64,000 bases of DNA, taken from Lacicoccus alkaliphilus DSM 16010. Its GTDB lineage: Bacteria > Bacillota > Bacilli > Staphylococcales > Salinicoccaceae. Positions 10,346 through 20,473 of this stretch are shown here, piece after piece (the first letter of the stretch is position 1; each line of letters begins with the position of its first letter). The stretch is from assembly GCF_900142805.1 (NCBI RefSeq), contig NZ_FRCF01000002.1, positions 620,001 to 684,000 of the forward strand. Direction: 5' to 3'. Under the pieces are notes generated by a model, which saw only the letters and a program-made list of their open reading frames with translations, did not search any database and was not told where the DNA came from. The translations under genes and the position numbers were made by a program.

Positions 10346-11092
10346 CTATACCTCCTTATTATTCAGTCCGCCAAAACGTCTGTCACGTCTTCTGTATTGT
10401 TCAATCAAGTCGTCCAGTTCTTCTGCAGCGAAGTCCGGCCACAGCGTCTCAGTGAAGAATAATTCACTGTAGGAAGACTGCCACAGGAGGAAATTGCTCA
10501 GCCTGTATTCACCGCTTGTCCTGATGATCATTTCAGGATCGGGGATTGATGTGGTCATCAAATAACGGTCTATGGTGGCATCATCAACTGATTCCAGGGA
10601 CAGCCGTCCACTGTCTAAGTCTTCATGCATCGCCTTGAACGCCTGGACCAGTTCGTCCCTGCCCCCGTAATTGAGGGCAAATATCAGGTTCAATCCTGTG
10701 TTGTCCTTAGTATCATCCACGGCCTTCATCACTGCTTTGATTGTATGCTTCGGTAGATCTTCCAGATTGCCTATGGTGGTCACCTTGACATTCTTTTCAA
10801 TGAGTTCGGGCAGGAAAGTACCCAGAAAGTCACCCGGCAACTTCATCAGGTAACTCACTTCGGAGCTCGGCCTGCTCCAGTTTTCGGTTGAAAATGCATA
10901 CAGTGTCAAATATTTTATCCCTATATCAGAGGCATGTCTCGTGATACGTTTTACATTCTGCATACCTTCATAATGACCATGTACACGCGGGCGTCTTTTC
11001 AACTGCGCATAGCGGCCATTGCCATCCATGATCATCGCAATATGTAAAGGTAAGTCCTTCGCTGTTTTCAGTTCTTTTTTTCTACCTAACAT
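10346..11092 (-). CDS. uppS: Undecaprenyl diphosphate synthase (cis-prenyltransferase)
   Basis: Condenses eight isopentenyl units onto farnesyl diphosphate to give the C55 lipid carrier for wall polymers. 248 residues; HIAMIMDGNGRYAQ holds the catalytic aspartate (D23), with tyrosine where many relatives have tryptophan. The C-terminal RTSGEYRLSNFLLWQ, SELFF and WPDF motifs are intact. The ATG at 11092 has GGAGG five bases upstream; an upstream in-frame ATG lies in the promoter leader and is rejected. First gene of the operon running to polC. Confidence 0.97.
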   Translation of the reverse strand: MLGRKKELKTAKDLPLHIAMIMDGNGRYAQLKRRPRVHGHYEGMQNVKRITRHASDIGIKYLTLYAFSTENWSRPSSEVSYLMKLPGDFLGTFLPELIEKNVKVTTIGNLEDLPKHTIKAVMKAVDDTKDNTGLNLIFALNYGGRDELVQAFKAMHEDLDSGRLSLESVDDATIDRYLMTTSIPDPEMIIRTSGEYRLSNFLLWQSSYSELFFTETLWPDFAAEELDDLIEQYRRRDRRFGGLNNKEV

Positions 11093-11120
11093 ATAGTCCT
11101 CCACAAGAATTATAATTATT

Positions 11121-11149
11121 AGTATACATCTATACCTATGTCGACTCAA
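11121..11149 (-). promoter_or_regulatory. Promoter of the uppS-polC operon
   Basis: On the minus strand TTGAGT (11149-11144), 17 bases, TATACT (11126-11121), about 30 bases upstream of the uppS start and just downstream of the frr terminator. Confidence 0.7.
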
Positions 11150-11179
11150 TCAGTTTATTGTAACATAAAGTGCACACAC

Positions 11180-11206
11180 AAAAAAAAGAGCAGGCTCCAC
11201 CTGCTC
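11180..11206 (-). terminator. Intrinsic terminator after frr
   Basis: Minus-strand GAGCAGG, short loop, CCTGCTC followed by eight T. It closes the frr transcript ahead of the uppS promoter. Confidence 0.9.
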
Positions 11207-11216
11207 ACTGCTTTCA

Positions 11217-11774
11217 CTATACTTCCAGGATGTCTTTCTCTTTTTCATCACAGAGGGTATCGATTTTCCTGATTGAGTCGTCAGTGATCTTCTGAACCTC
11301 ATCAGTGTAATTGCGCAGCTCATCTTCTGAGATATCTCCGTCCTTCTCAGACTTCTTCAGCTTATCGTTCGCTTCACGACGGATATTTCTGACGGAAACT
11401 TTGGCGTCCTCACCTTCCCTGCGTGCATCTTTGACGAATTCTTTTCTCCGTTCCTCAGTCAGCTGAGGGACTGTGATACGGATCATTGTACCGTCACTCG
11501 TAGGGTTGATGCCGAGGTCCGCCTGCTGGATTGCTTTCAGGACATCGTCTACCGAACTTTTATCATATGGTGTGACAGTCAGCATCCTTGCTTCGGGTAC
11601 AGAGATTGTGGCCAGCTGGTTGACCGGGGTCGGCGCACCATAGTAATCCACAGTCACCCTGTCCAGAAGGCTGGCGTTGGCATGACCTGTCCGAATCGCT
11701 GCCAGGTCCCTCTGCAGACTTTCAATCGACTTGTGCATTCTGCTTTTTGCATCTTTTAAAATTGCATCACTCAT
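11217..11774 (-). CDS. frr: Ribosome recycling factor
   Basis: 185 residues, the standard size of RRF, which with EF-G splits the post-termination ribosome. Typical segments are [22 protein letters not shown] in the N-terminal half (shown in part) and the conserved [25 protein letters not shown] region of the long helical bundle. The ATG at 11774 is preceded by GGAGAG. It follows pyrH by 21 bases, the usual pair. Confidence 0.97.
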   Translation of the reverse strand: MSDAILKDAKSRMHKSIESLQRDLAAIRTGHANASLLDRVTVDYYGAPTPVNQLATISVPEARMLTVTPYDKSSVDDVLKAIQQADLGINPTSDGTMIRITVPQLTEERRKEFVKDARREGEDAKVSVRNIRREANDKLKKSEKDGDISEDELRNYTDEVQKITDDSIRKIDTLCDEKEKDILEV

Positions 11775-11795
11775 TTGACTCTCTCCTGCCAATCA

Positions 11796-12518
11796 TTATT
11801 TATTGATGGTTGTACCGATGGATTCACCGGAAACTGCACGTTTGATATTACCCTGCTCTGTAATTGAAAATACCACAAGTGGAATGTCATTGTCCATACA
11901 GAAGGAGGCTGCGGTCGCATCCATGACCTGTAAGTTTTCCTTGAGCATATCCATATAGGTCAGATTATCATATTTCAGTGCAGTATTGTCGAGCTTTGGA
12001 TCTGCAGAGTAGACACCGTCGACATTGTTTTTGCCCATGAGGATCACATCTGCTTCAATCTCAGCTGCCCGGAGCGCTGCAGTCGTATCCGTTGAGAAAT
12101 ATGGATTGCCGATGCCTGCAGCGAATATGACGATCCGGCCTTTCTCAAGGTGCCTGATTGCACGGCGTCGTATATAGGGTTCTGCCACCTGTTTCATCTC
12201 TATCGAAGTCAGTACCCGCGTTTCGCAGTCGAGCTGTTCAAGGCTGTCCTGGAGAGCAAGTGAGTTCATCACCGTGGCAAGCATGCCCATGTAATCGGCT
12301 GTGCCGCGGTCCATACCGAGATCACTGCCCGTCTTGCCTCTCCAGATGTTCCCGCCGCCGACGATCACAGCAATCTCGACACCCAGTTCTTTTGCTTCCG
12401 ATACCTGGTTCGCAATATTCTTGATGACAGCGGGATTGATGCCGAAACCATCATCTCCCGCCAGTGCTTCCCCACTGAGTTTTAATACAATCCTTTTGAA
12501 CGTTGAAGATTCAGCCAT
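11796..12518 (-). CDS. pyrH: Uridylate kinase
   Basis: Phosphorylates UMP to UDP; a hexameric bacterial UMP kinase of the amino-acid-kinase fold. 240 residues with [13 protein letters not shown] at the N-terminus, GGGNIWRG in the nucleotide-binding loop and [11 protein letters not shown] in the UMP site. The start is the ATG at 12518 behind GAGGGA; 17 further in-frame codons upstream overlap the tsf terminator and are rejected. No clear promoter is visible between it and tsf. Confidence 0.97.
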   Translation of the reverse strand: MAESSTFKRIVLKLSGEALAGDDGFGINPAVIKNIANQVSEAKELGVEIAVIVGGGNIWRGKTGSDLGMDRGTADYMGMLATVMNSLALQDSLEQLDCETRVLTSIEMKQVAEPYIRRRAIRHLEKGRIVIFAAGIGNPYFSTDTTAALRAAEIEADVILMGKNNVDGVYSADPKLDNTALKYDNLTYMDMLKENLQVMDATAASFCMDNDIPLVVFSITEQGNIKRAVSGESIGTTINK

Positions 12519-12556
12519 TATAATTCCCTCACTTATGATATTTGATGAGCTAATCT

Positions 12557-12582
12557 TAAAAAAAGACACCGAAGTGTCTTTT
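12557..12582 (-). terminator. Intrinsic terminator after tsf
   Basis: Minus-strand stem AAAAGACAC / GTGTCTTTT with a TTCG tetraloop and a seven-T tail, four bases past the tsf stop. Confidence 0.9.
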
Positions 12583-12585
12583 ATA

Positions 12586-13467
12586 TTATTTATTCACTTG
12601 ACCCATGACTTCGTCTGCGAAGTTGTCTTCTCTCTTTTCAATACCTTCTCCCACTTCGAAACGGATGAAATCCACCAGTTTCGCATCGTGCTTCTGAAGA
12701 TACTCTTCGACAGTGACATCAGAGTCTTTTACGAATGGCTGGTTTACAATGCTGATCTCTTCAAGGTATTTGCGCATTCTGCCTTCCACCATCTTATCGA
12801 CGATGTTTTCCGGCTTGCCTTCGTTGAGTGCCTGCTGCTTAAGGATTTCCCTCTCATGCTTCAGCTCTTCTTCAGGGACCTGGTCGGAAGAGACATATTT
12901 CGGGTTGAGTGCTGCTGCATGCATGGCTACACCTTTAGCCACTGCATCTTCAGTCGTGCCTTCAACCACAGTCAGCACACCGATGCGGCCGCCCATGTGC
13001 AGGTATTCGCCAAATGCACCATTGTCAGGCTTCTCGGCAAGAACAAATCTTCTTAAAGTCAGTTTTTCACCGATTTTGGCAACAGCTTCAGTCATCTTCG
13101 CTTCAACCGTCTGACCGTCAAGCTCAGACTGGTTCAACGCCTCGACGTTCTCAGGCTTCGTCTCGAGGATGTGGTCGGCAATATCTTTGACCAGCTGTTG
13201 GAAATTTTCATTACGGGCAACAAAGTCTGTCTCGGAGTTGATTTCGACAATCACGCCGTCATTACCTTTGGATGCTACATGGACAAGACCTTCGGCTGCG
13301 ATGCGGTCTGCTTTCTTCGCTGCTTTTGAAATACCTTTTTCACGCAGGTAATCCGCAGCAGCATCAAGATCTCCATCAGTTTCCTGGAGCGCTTTTTTAC
13401 AGTCCATCATGCCTGCACCTGTTTTTTCACGTAATTCTTTTACTAATTTTGCTGAAATAGTAGCCAT
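12586..13467 (-). CDS. tsf: Elongation factor Ts
   Basis: Nucleotide exchange factor for EF-Tu. 293 residues beginning [21 protein letters not shown]; the family motif with MMDCKKAL and the following [14 protein letters not shown] are intact, as is the TDFVARN core motif. The ATG at 13467 has AGGAGG seven bases upstream. It is paired with rpsB, from which it is separated by a hairpin that can uncouple the two. Confidence 0.98.
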   Translation of the reverse strand: MATISAKLVKELREKTGAGMMDCKKALQETDGDLDAAADYLREKGISKAAKKADRIAAEGLVHVASKGNDGVIVEINSETDFVARNENFQQLVKDIADHILETKPENVEALNQSELDGQTVEAKMTEAVAKIGEKLTLRRFVLAEKPDNGAFGEYLHMGGRIGVLTVVEGTTEDAVAKGVAMHAAALNPKYVSSDQVPEEELKHEREILKQQALNEGKPENIVDKMVEGRMRKYLEEISIVNQPFVKDSDVTVEEYLQKHDAKLVDFIRFEVGEGIEKREDNFADEVMGQVNK

Positions 13468-13494
13468 AATATTATCCTCCTGGAATTCATATTT

Positions 13495-13527
13495 TAAAAA
13501 AGGTGATAAGAGAATTAACTTATCACC
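13495..13527 (-). terminator. Hairpin with U-tract between rpsB and tsf
   Basis: Minus-strand GGTGATAAG, eight-base loop, CTTATCACC and six T. No promoter is evident between it and tsf, so it is likely a partial terminator setting the ratio of S2 to EF-Ts. Confidence 0.8.
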
Positions 13528-13556
13528 GATATTATCATTATTTTTATCTGTTAAGA

Positions 13557-14333
13557 TTATTCGCTTTTAGCTTCTGCCGGCTTTTCTTCAGCAGTCTCAG
13601 CGGATTCTTCCAGCTCAATGTTCTGTTCTGCTGCAACTTCCTCATCAGAAACACCCTGCTTGCCTTCCAGAACGGCATCGGCCATTTTGCTGGTCATCAG
13701 ACGCACTGCACGGATCGCATCATCGTTGGCCGGGATGACATAATCCACTTCATCCGGATCACAGTTGGTATCAACCATTGCAACGATTGGAATGTTCAGC
13801 TTTTTCGCTTCTGCGATCGCGTTGCGCTCTTTACGAGGGTCAACGATGAATATCGCTTTCGGCATTTCTTTCATATCGCGGATACCGCCGAGGAACTTGA
13901 TCAGACGATCATATTCTTTACGGAGTTCCACCACTTCTTTTTTAGGAAGGACTTCGAATACACCGTCCGCTTCCATTTTTTCAATTTCATCTATACGTTT
14001 GATACGTTTTGAAATCGTTTTGTAGTTGGTCAGAATTCCACCCAGCCATCTTTGGTTGACATAAAGCTGGCCGGCTCTTTCAGCCTCTTCTTTGATGGCG
14101 TCCTGTGCCTGTTTCTTTGTACCTACGAACAGGACCTTGCCGCCGTCTTCAGAAACTTCTTTGACGAAGTTGTAAGCTTCAGCCACTTTCTTGACTGTTT
14201 TCTGCAGGTCGATGATATAAATGCCGTTCCTCTCAGTGAAGATGTACCTCTTCATCTTAGGATTCCAACGACGTGTCTGGTGTCCGAAGTGAACACCCGC
14301 TTCAAGCAGTTGCTTCATAGTAATTACTGCCAT
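13557..14333 (-). CDS. rpsB: 30S ribosomal protein S2
   Basis: 258 residues beginning [20 protein letters not shown], diagnostic for S2, a late-binding protein on the back of the 30S subunit. The C-terminal 30 residues are glutamate-rich ([20 protein letters not shown]), as in other Gram-positive S2 proteins. AAGGAGG precedes the ATG. The gene has its own promoter and a leader of about 110 bases. Confidence 0.98.
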   Translation of the reverse strand: MAVITMKQLLEAGVHFGHQTRRWNPKMKRYIFTERNGIYIIDLQKTVKKVAEAYNFVKEVSEDGGKVLFVGTKKQAQDAIKEEAERAGQLYVNQRWLGGILTNYKTISKRIKRIDEIEKMEADGVFEVLPKKEVVELRKEYDRLIKFLGGIRDMKEMPKAIFIVDPRKERNAIAEAKKLNIPIVAMVDTNCDPDEVDYVIPANDDAIRAVRLMTSKMADAVLEGKQGVSDEEVAAEQNIELEESAETAEEKPAEAKSE

Positions 14334-14443
14334 TATAATTTCCTCCTTTTGTTGTTACCTCCAGTGTCACTGGATGGAACCACCCTGTCCGGGCAACCGG
14401 CCCCACATTCATGACACTGTGTGTAATCGGCAAATTTTAGCCG
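14334..14443 (-). promoter_or_regulatory. Structured 5' leader of rpsB
   Basis: The leader from the predicted start near 14443 to the rpsB ATG can form two exclusive pairings: a local hairpin 14360-14374 (TCCAGT-GTC-ACTGGA), or a longer stem in which 14362-14369 pairs with 14412-14419 (CAGTGTCA/TGACACTG). This suggests control of S2 synthesis; the regulator (perhaps S2 itself) is inference. Confidence 0.45.
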
Positions 14444-14449
14444 TTTAAT

Positions 14450-14478
14450 AATATACCATAAATTCCGCCTTAAATCAA
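14450..14478 (-). promoter_or_regulatory. Promoter of rpsB
   Basis: Minus-strand TTGATT (14478-14473), 17 bases, TATATT (14455-14450), preceded by TGG as an extended -10. It lies just after the codY stop codon. Confidence 0.7.
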
Positions 14479-14484
14479 ATGGAT

Positions 14485-15255
14485 TCAGCTGTCTTTTCTA
14501 AGTTCCGGCAGGAAGTCCTCTTTCTTCACTTTGATGAAAGTCCCCTTCATACCGAGGGAGCGCGATTCAATGACACCCGCGCTTTCCAGTTTTCTGAGGG
14601 CGTTGACGATGACCGAACGTGTGATGCCCACCCTGTCGGCGACTTTCGATGCCACAAGAAGGCCTTCGTCGGCATTCAATTCATCGAAGATATGCTCGAT
14701 CGCTTCTCTTTCTGAATAAGAAAGTGAGCGTATGGCCATGGCGATGCTCGCTTTATCCCTTGCCTTCTGCTCGATCTCTTCCTGTTTCTCCCTCAAGATC
14801 TCCATACCGACGACTGTCGTCGCATATTCGGCAAGTACCAGATCATCCTCGCTGAAAGCCTCCGACACACGGCCGAGAGCCAGCGTCCCCAGACGTTCGC
14901 CGCCGCCGTAAATCGGTAGAATCGTCGTTTCCGAATCCTGGAAGGAATCTTCAGTAGGGAAAATCGTCAGTTCATTGTCGAAATCGATGTTTTCAGTCGT
15001 TTCACTGACCCTCATGATCTTATTCACGTACTCTTCTGGAAAACGGCGGTTTTCAAGCATTTCAACAATCCGTTCGTTTTCTATCTTATGGTTGACTCCA
15101 AACCCCAGCAGCTTACCTTTACGCGAAACGATGAAAACATTGCATTCCAGTACCCGGCTCACTTTTTGAGATACCTCGTTGAAGTCGACTTTAACGCCCG
15201 AATGGCTCTGGATCAATGTATTGATTTCTCTTGTTTTTTGCAGTAATGTACTCAT
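14485..15255 (-). CDS. codY: GTP- and branched-chain-amino-acid-sensing repressor CodY
   Basis: Global repressor of nutrient-limitation genes that binds DNA when GTP and isoleucine are plentiful. 256 residues: an N-terminal GAF domain ([16 protein letters not shown] onward), a linker helix and a C-terminal winged helix-turn-helix with [20 protein letters not shown] as recognition region. AGAGGAG precedes the ATG. It is the last gene of xerC-hslV-hslU-codY, as in Bacillus and Staphylococcus; a CodY-like box at the operon head suggests feedback control. Confidence 0.98.
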   Translation of the reverse strand: MSTLLQKTREINTLIQSHSGVKVDFNEVSQKVSRVLECNVFIVSRKGKLLGFGVNHKIENERIVEMLENRRFPEEYVNKIMRVSETTENIDFDNELTIFPTEDSFQDSETTILPIYGGGERLGTLALGRVSEAFSEDDLVLAEYATTVVGMEILREKQEEIEQKARDKASIAMAIRSLSYSEREAIEHIFDELNADEGLLVASKVADRVGITRSVIVNALRKLESAGVIESRSLGMKGTFIKVKKEDFLPELRKDS

Positions 15256-15276
15256 TTGAAATTCTCCTCTTATAAT

Positions 15277-16647
15277 TTATAGTATGAACCGGCTTAAATT
15301 CCTGTCTTTCTGTATATGGGACAACTTGCTGCTGACATACTGTTCAGTGATTTCGACGTGTGCACCCTGCATATTGCTCGCCTCGAACAACAGCTCTTCG
15401 AGCAGTGTTTCAAGGATTGTGTGCAGTCGCCTGGCTCCGATGTCATCCGTATCGGTATTCACCTGGTGTGCGATTTTTGCCAGGGCAGCAAGCGCTTCGT
15501 CAGTGAATGAAATCGTTACATCCTCCGTCAGAAGCAGGGCTTCGTACTGTTTGATCAGGGAACGCTTCGGCTCTTTCAATATTTTCTCGAAATCCTTATC
15601 CGTCAGCTTGTCGAGCTCCACCCTGATCGGGAATCTGCCCTGCAGTTCAGGGATCAGATCACTCGGCTTAGAAACATGGAAAGCACCGGCGCCTATGAAC
15701 AGTATATGCTCTGTATCAATGGCGCCGTATTTGGTCTGGACCCTGCTGCCTTCGACGATCGGGAGTATATCCCTTTGGACACCCTCTCTGGAAACGTCCC
15801 CGGAACTCTGGCCGCCTTTTGCAATCTTATCCATTTCATCTATGAAGATGATGCCCATCGTCTGGGCCAGGTTGATCGCTTCGTCATTGACGTTGTCCGT
15901 GTCGATTATTTTTTCAGCTTCTTCACGGCTTAAATATTCACGCGCCTTTTTGACTGGCATGGTGCGTTTATGCTTCTTCTTCGGCATGAACTGCTTGAAC
16001 ATGTCCTGCATGCCGGACTCTTCCATACCGGGCATCATCATGCCCATGGCGTTCTGTTCCTCCTCCACTTCAATCGTGACTTCCTCATCCTCCAGATAAC
16101 CATTCATCAATTTTGCTCTGAGGCTCCGGCGTCTGTCCTTGACTTCCGGTGTCACCTCTTCCGTTTCTTCCTGGCCCTGCTGATTCATCAGCGCCTCGAA
16201 AGGGTTGGTGGTGGCCTTCTCTTTTTTGAACCCGGGTGCGAGCAGGGCTGTCAGCCTTTCATTGGCACGATCTTCCGCCTCATCTTTCACAAGCTTCATC
16301 TTCTCATCCTTTACAAGTTTGACACTTGCCTCGACGAGATCCCTGACCATGCTCTCGACATCACGGCCGACATAACCGACCTCCGTGAATTTCGTCGCCT
16401 CGACTTTTGTGAAAGGTGCACCTGTGAGCCTCGCCATGCGCCGTGCTATTTCCGTCTTGCCGACCCCGGTCGGGCCGATCATCAGTATATTTTTGGGGAT
16501 GACTTCGTCCCGCAGGTCATCATCCAGCATCATCCTTCTGAAACGGTTCCTCATCGCGATGGCGACTTTCTTTTTCGCCTCGCCCTGGCCGATGATGTCT
16601 TCATCCAGCCTGGATGTTATTTCCCTTGGCGTCAGATTCTGTTTCAA
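15277..16647 (-). CDS. hslU: ATPase subunit HslU (ClpY) of the HslUV protease
   Basis: AAA+ unfoldase that feeds substrates to HslV. 456 residues: N-terminal [18 protein letters not shown], Walker A GPTGVGKT, an intermediate I-domain (roughly residues 110-240, rich in charged residues with a methionine/glycine stretch), Walker [12 protein letters not shown] and a C-terminal sensor-2 region with [10 protein letters not shown]. The start is TTG at 16647 behind AAAGGAG. It follows hslV by 13 bases. Confidence 0.97.
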   Translation of the reverse strand: MKQNLTPREITSRLDEDIIGQGEAKKKVAIAMRNRFRRMMLDDDLRDEVIPKNILMIGPTGVGKTEIARRMARLTGAPFTKVEATKFTEVGYVGRDVESMVRDLVEASVKLVKDEKMKLVKDEAEDRANERLTALLAPGFKKEKATTNPFEALMNQQGQEETEEVTPEVKDRRRSLRAKLMNGYLEDEEVTIEVEEEQNAMGMMMPGMEESGMQDMFKQFMPKKKHKRTMPVKKAREYLSREEAEKIIDTDNVNDEAINLAQTMGIIFIDEMDKIAKGGQSSGDVSREGVQRDILPIVEGSRVQTKYGAIDTEHILFIGAGAFHVSKPSDLIPELQGRFPIRVELDKLTDKDFEKILKEPKRSLIKQYEALLLTEDVTISFTDEALAALAKIAHQVNTDTDDIGARRLHTILETLLEELLFEASNMQGAHVEITEQYVSSKLSHIQKDRNLSRFIL

Positions 16648-16660
16648 TATAAACGCTCCT

Positions 16661-17200
16661 TTAATCGATAGATTCCACTATTATATTATCGTTTGTGAAT
16701 ACGCATATTTCACTTGCGATCAACAGGCTGTTATATGCGATTTCCTTCGCCGTCAGTTCACTGCTGTAGCGCTTCAGCGCCCGTCCTGCACTGAGGGCGA
16801 AATTACCGCCGCTGCCGATGGCGAGTATGCCGTCGTCCGGTTCAATCACTTCACCGGTGCCCGAGACGAGCAGCAGCGTTTCCTGATCCATGACGATCAG
16901 CATCGCTTCAAGCTGCCTGAGCATCTTGTCACCGCGCCATTCTTTGGCGAGTTCCACTGCCGCCCTCTGCAGATTGCCGTTATAAGCATGGAGGTTGGCT
17001 TCAAACTTTTCAAATAAAGTGAATGCATCCGCCACACTACCTGCAAAACCGGCGACGACCTTATCATCAAACAACCTGCGCACTTTCCTGGCTGTATGCT
17101 TCATCACCACCTGGTTGCCGAGGGTGACCTGACCGTCTCCGGCGATCGCTCTGGAACCATTATGTTCTATCGCAAATATCGTTGTACCTTTAATAGCCAT
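16661..17200 (-). CDS. hslV: Peptidase subunit HslV (ClpQ/CodW)
   Basis: Threonine peptidase forming the HslUV chamber. 179 residues; the catalytic threonine is expected at T6 in [10 protein letters not shown] after removal of a five-residue propeptide (MAIKG). [32 protein letters not shown] and [16 protein letters not shown] are conserved. The ATG at 17200 follows AGAGGTGA. Removal of the propeptide is inferred from family knowledge. Confidence 0.97.
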   Translation of the reverse strand: MAIKGTTIFAIEHNGSRAIAGDGQVTLGNQVVMKHTARKVRRLFDDKVVAGFAGSVADAFTLFEKFEANLHAYNGNLQRAAVELAKEWRGDKMLRQLEAMLIVMDQETLLLVSGTGEVIEPDDGILAIGSGGNFALSAGRALKRYSSELTAKEIAYNSLLIASEICVFTNDNIIVESID

Positions 17201-17204
17201 TCTT

Positions 17205-18020
17205 TCACCTCTTCTGATTACCTGGATGTGTATTCAAATAAGTCTTCCTGAGCTGCTCTTTTGAAATATGGGTATATTTCTGGGTCGTCTGCAATGATTC
17301 ATGGCCAAGCAGTTCCTGGACCGCCCTGATGTCCGCACCGTTGTTGAGCAAGTGGGTCGCAAAGCTGTGCCTCAGCATATGCGGATGAAGGTCGAAGTTT
17401 TCAGCACTTTTCTTGACCATCATATCCAGCACATGACGGAGACCGCGGATCGTCAATGGTTCAAGGCGGTAGTTCAGCCATAATGAATCATGATGATCGA
17501 TATGTTTTTTGAAATGCTCTATATATTCAACCAGACTGGATTTGGCACTCTCATTGAAAGGCACGATCCTCTCTTTGCTGCCTTTTCCATATACTTTTAT
17601 GATCTGATAATTGAAATCGATGCGTTCCCTCTTCAGCGTGATCAGCTCCGATGCGCGGATGCCCGTCGCATAGAGCAGTTCGAGTATCGCTTTATCCCTT
17701 AAATACATCTTGCTGCTCTGATCCAAAGATTCGAAAAGTGCATTGATTTCATTTTCATACAAAAAGGTGGGCAGTTTCTTTTCTTTCCGGGGAAAAGGCA
17801 GACTTAAAAATGGATGATTTTCAACTGCACCGATTTCGATCAGAAAATGATAATAACTCCGCAGGGTTGAAATTTTCCTCGAAACCGTCGACCTTTTAAG
17901 GCTTTTATCATAAAGTACAGATAAATAGTTTCTGGCATCCATGTATTTGAATGTTTCAATCTTTAAGCCCTCACTCTCCAGGAAAGCATGAAATTCATCG
18001 ATATCGTTTTGATAGCTCAT
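17205..18020 (-). CDS. xerC: Tyrosine recombinase XerC (5' end uncertain)
   Basis: Site-specific recombinase that resolves chromosome dimers at dif with XerD. The frame from the first ATG gives 271 residues with the catalytic R (GIRASEL), the [12 protein letters not shown] box, the second arginine, [13 protein letters not shown] and the tyrosine nucleophile. In-frame codons upstream of this ATG still read as XerC N-terminus (FLDRLLYQRNLSNHTI), so the real protein is probably about 293 residues. No ATG, GTG or TTG exists there; the best-placed codon is an ATC at 18086 behind a run of seven G. The annotated start is therefore a minimum. Confidence 0.9.
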   Translation of the reverse strand: MSYQNDIDEFHAFLESEGLKIETFKYMDARNYLSVLYDKSLKRSTVSRKISTLRSYYHFLIEIGAVENHPFLSLPFPRKEKKLPTFLYENEINALFESLDQSSKMYLRDKAILELLYATGIRASELITLKRERIDFNYQIIKVYGKGSKERIVPFNESAKSSLVEYIEHFKKHIDHHDSLWLNYRLEPLTIRGLRHVLDMMVKKSAENFDLHPHMLRHSFATHLLNNGADIRAVQELLGHESLQTTQKYTHISKEQLRKTYLNTHPGNQKR

Positions 18021-18111
18021 GATGGTGTGGTTCGATAAATTTCTCTGATAAAGCAGTCTGTCTAAAAAACGCTGTTTATAGCTGATGGACCCGCCCCCCC
18101 TTTTTATCAGA

Positions 18112-18141
18112 ATCTTATCACAATTCCAAATAATGTTTCAA
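18112..18141 (-). promoter_or_regulatory. Possible proximal promoter of xerC-hslVU-codY
   Basis: Minus-strand TTGAAA (18141-18136), 18 bases, TAAGAT (18117-18112). Transcription would begin about 20 bases before the ATC codon at 18086. Confidence 0.45.
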
Positions 18142-18186
18142 TGATTTAGATGCATTCACAGACCGGTTTAAATGCCACTTAAACAT

Positions 18187-18216
18187 TTTAATATATTTTC
18201 AGGAAAATTGCACACA
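18187..18216 (-). promoter_or_regulatory. Possible distal promoter with CodY-like box in the spacer
   Basis: Minus-strand TTGTGT (18216-18211), 18 bases, TATTAA (18192-18187). Positions 18193-18207, wholly inside the spacer, read TATTTTCAGGAAAAT on the plus strand, three mismatches from the CodY consensus AATTTTCWGAAAATT. Consistent with CodY repressing its own operon. Confidence 0.4.
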
Positions 18217-18260
18217 ATACTATGAATATTATCAATTAACCATCTAATTCATCCATTCAC

Positions 18261-18290
18261 AAAAAATCTACCTAATAAACATAGGTAGAT
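18261..18290 (-). terminator. Intrinsic terminator after topA
   Basis: Minus-strand ATCTACCTA, seven-base loop, TAGGTAGAT, then six T. In Bacillus and Staphylococcus trmFO would follow topA here; the 18100-18296 interval instead holds only this hairpin and the promoters of the xerC operon. Confidence 0.9.
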
Positions 18291-18296
18291 TGAAGG

Positions 18297-20366
18297 TTAA
18301 TTATTCACTTTTTCTGTGTAATCACAGTTTGAACATTTAACTTGTGCATTCTTACCTTTTTTAGCTTCCACCAGATGATGATCGCACTTCGGACAATCTC
18401 TGCCGATCGGCCTGTCCCAGCTGATGAAATCACATTCCGGATATTGGTCGCAGCCGTAGAATATACGGTTCTTCTTCGATTTACGCTCTATGACGTCGCC
18501 CTTCTTGCACTTCGGACAGGTGACGCCGATGGATTTGACGATCGCCTTTGTATTGCGGCAGTCGGGGAAATTCGAGCAGGCTTTGAATTTACCGTAACGG
18601 CCCATCTTATAAACCATCGGAGAGCCGCATTTCTCGCAGTCTTCACCGACAGGTTCATCTTTGATTTCAATCTTCTCCATTTCCTCTTCGGCACGTTCGA
18701 CCCTCGGTTCGAATGACTTATAGAAATCGTCGATGACCTTCACCCATGAAGCATCACCGTCGGCCACACTGTCAAGGTCCGCTTCCATTGTCTTGGTGAA
18801 GTCCACATCGATGATGTTCGGGAAATACTCCTCCATCGACTGATTGACGATTTCACCGATTTCTGTCGGCATGAAACGTTTCTGGTCCATGCGTACATAG
18901 TTGCGTTTCTGGATCGTATCGATGGTCGGGGCATATGTGGACGGCCGCCCGATGCCCAGTTCTTCAAGTGTTTTAACGAGCCTTGCCTCTGTGTATCTCG
19001 GCGGCGGCTGGGTGAAATGCTGGTTTGGAGTGATCTTCAGACTCTTGACCGTCTCACCTTCTTCAATGACAGGCAGGCGGTTGTTCAGCTCTTCTTCCTC
19101 GTCATCATTACCTTCGATGTAAATCTGCATGAAGCCCTTGAATTTGATGGTCTGTCCGTTGCTTCTGAACATCACACCGTTATTCGTCATGTCCATCCTC
19201 ACCGTATCGAGGACGGCCGGCGCCATCAGGCTCGCAATGAAACGGTCCCAGATGAGCTTATACAGCCTGTGCTGGTCACGGCTCAAATACTGCTTCATAT
19301 TTGCCGGTGTCCTGAGGCTCGAGGTCGGCCGCACAGCTTCGTGTGCATCCTGGGACTGGGCACTGGCCTTCTGCTGCTTTGCAGCTCCCAGGTACTCCTT
19401 GCCGAAAGTTTCTTCTATATAACCGGCTGCCTCGTTTTTGGCGACAGGTGAGACCCTTGTGGAATCTGTCCTCATGTATGTGATCAGACCCACAGTGCCT
19501 TCCCCTTTGATATCGATGCCTTCATAGAGCTGCTGTGCCACCATCATGGTTTTCCTTGCTTTGAAGTTCAACTTTCTTGCAGCTTCCTGCTGCAGCGATG
19601 AGGTGGTGAAACTGTTGGCCGGAAAACGTTTCTTTTCCTTTTTCAGCACTTTATCCACTGTGAATTCTTCCCCTGATATCTGTGCCAGGACCTTGTCCAC
19701 GTCTTCTTTTACATTGAGTTTCACTTTTTCATTTTTTACAGAGTTGAATTTGCCTTTGAACTCCGAGCGTTTGTATTTGAAATCACTTTCGATCGTCCAA
19801 TATTCTTCCGGCTTGAATTTCCTGATCTCATTCTCCCGGTCGATGATCAGACGCAGTGCCACGGACTGGACCCGTCCAGCAGATAATCCCTTTTTCACCT
19901 TTTTCCATAATACCGGAGAAATGTTATAGCCCACCAGCCGGTCCAGAATACGCCTTGCCTGCTGCGCGTCCACCAGGTCCTGGTTGATTTCACTCGGATG
20001 TTTGAAGCTCTCCTTGACTGCATCTTTCGTTATTTCATTGAATACCACCCGGTAATATTCATTATCTTCACCGAGCGCATGTGCCAGATGCCATGCGATT
20101 GCTTCCCCCTCGCGGTCCGGGTCACTTGCTAAAAATACTTTCTTGGCTTTTTTGGCCTCTTTCTTCAAATCTTTCAAAAGCGGGCCCTTGCCACGAATTG
20201 TAATATATTTAGGTTCGTAATTGTTTTCTGTGTCAATTCCCATTTGACTGCGGGGCAAATCACGCAAGTGTCCCATCGACGCAACGACTTTATATCTTTT
20301 GCCAAGATACTTTTCAATCGTTTTTGCTTTCGCCGGGGATTCCACTATCACTAAATTATCAGCCAC
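18297..20366 (-). CDS. topA: DNA topoisomerase I
   Basis: Type IA topoisomerase that relaxes negative supercoils. 689 residues: N-terminal Toprim domain ([17 protein letters not shown], later [13 protein letters not shown]), the active-site tyrosine Y297 in [12 protein letters not shown], and three C-terminal zinc ribbons with CxxC pairs (CEKC, CPKC, CPKC). The start is GTG at 20366 with GGAGG ten bases upstream. dprA lies about 100 bases upstream on the same strand. Confidence 0.98.
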   Translation of the reverse strand: MADNLVIVESPAKAKTIEKYLGKRYKVVASMGHLRDLPRSQMGIDTENNYEPKYITIRGKGPLLKDLKKEAKKAKKVFLASDPDREGEAIAWHLAHALGEDNEYYRVVFNEITKDAVKESFKHPSEINQDLVDAQQARRILDRLVGYNISPVLWKKVKKGLSAGRVQSVALRLIIDRENEIRKFKPEEYWTIESDFKYKRSEFKGKFNSVKNEKVKLNVKEDVDKVLAQISGEEFTVDKVLKKEKKRFPANSFTTSSLQQEAARKLNFKARKTMMVAQQLYEGIDIKGEGTVGLITYMRTDSTRVSPVAKNEAAGYIEETFGKEYLGAAKQQKASAQSQDAHEAVRPTSSLRTPANMKQYLSRDQHRLYKLIWDRFIASLMAPAVLDTVRMDMTNNGVMFRSNGQTIKFKGFMQIYIEGNDDEEEELNNRLPVIEEGETVKSLKITPNQHFTQPPPRYTEARLVKTLEELGIGRPSTYAPTIDTIQKRNYVRMDQKRFMPTEIGEIVNQSMEEYFPNIIDVDFTKTMEADLDSVADGDASWVKVIDDFYKSFEPRVERAEEEMEKIEIKDEPVGEDCEKCGSPMVYKMGRYGKFKACSNFPDCRNTKAIVKSIGVTCPKCKKGDVIERKSKKNRIFYGCDQYPECDFISWDRPIGRDCPKCDHHLVEAKKGKNAQVKCSNCDYTEKVNN

Positions 20367-20473
20367 GATGCGTTTGCCTCCTTCGTTTGTAGTTTCAGAA
20401 TCAAATATTAAGTGGAAAAAATTCTTTTGTCAACTCATTGATGTTTAGATTTATCATAAATTACTGAAAACTG

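Noticed and set aside
15284-16099. Plus-strand 271-codon open frame
   Set aside because: Antisense to hslU, low-complexity serine-rich translation typical of a shadow frame.
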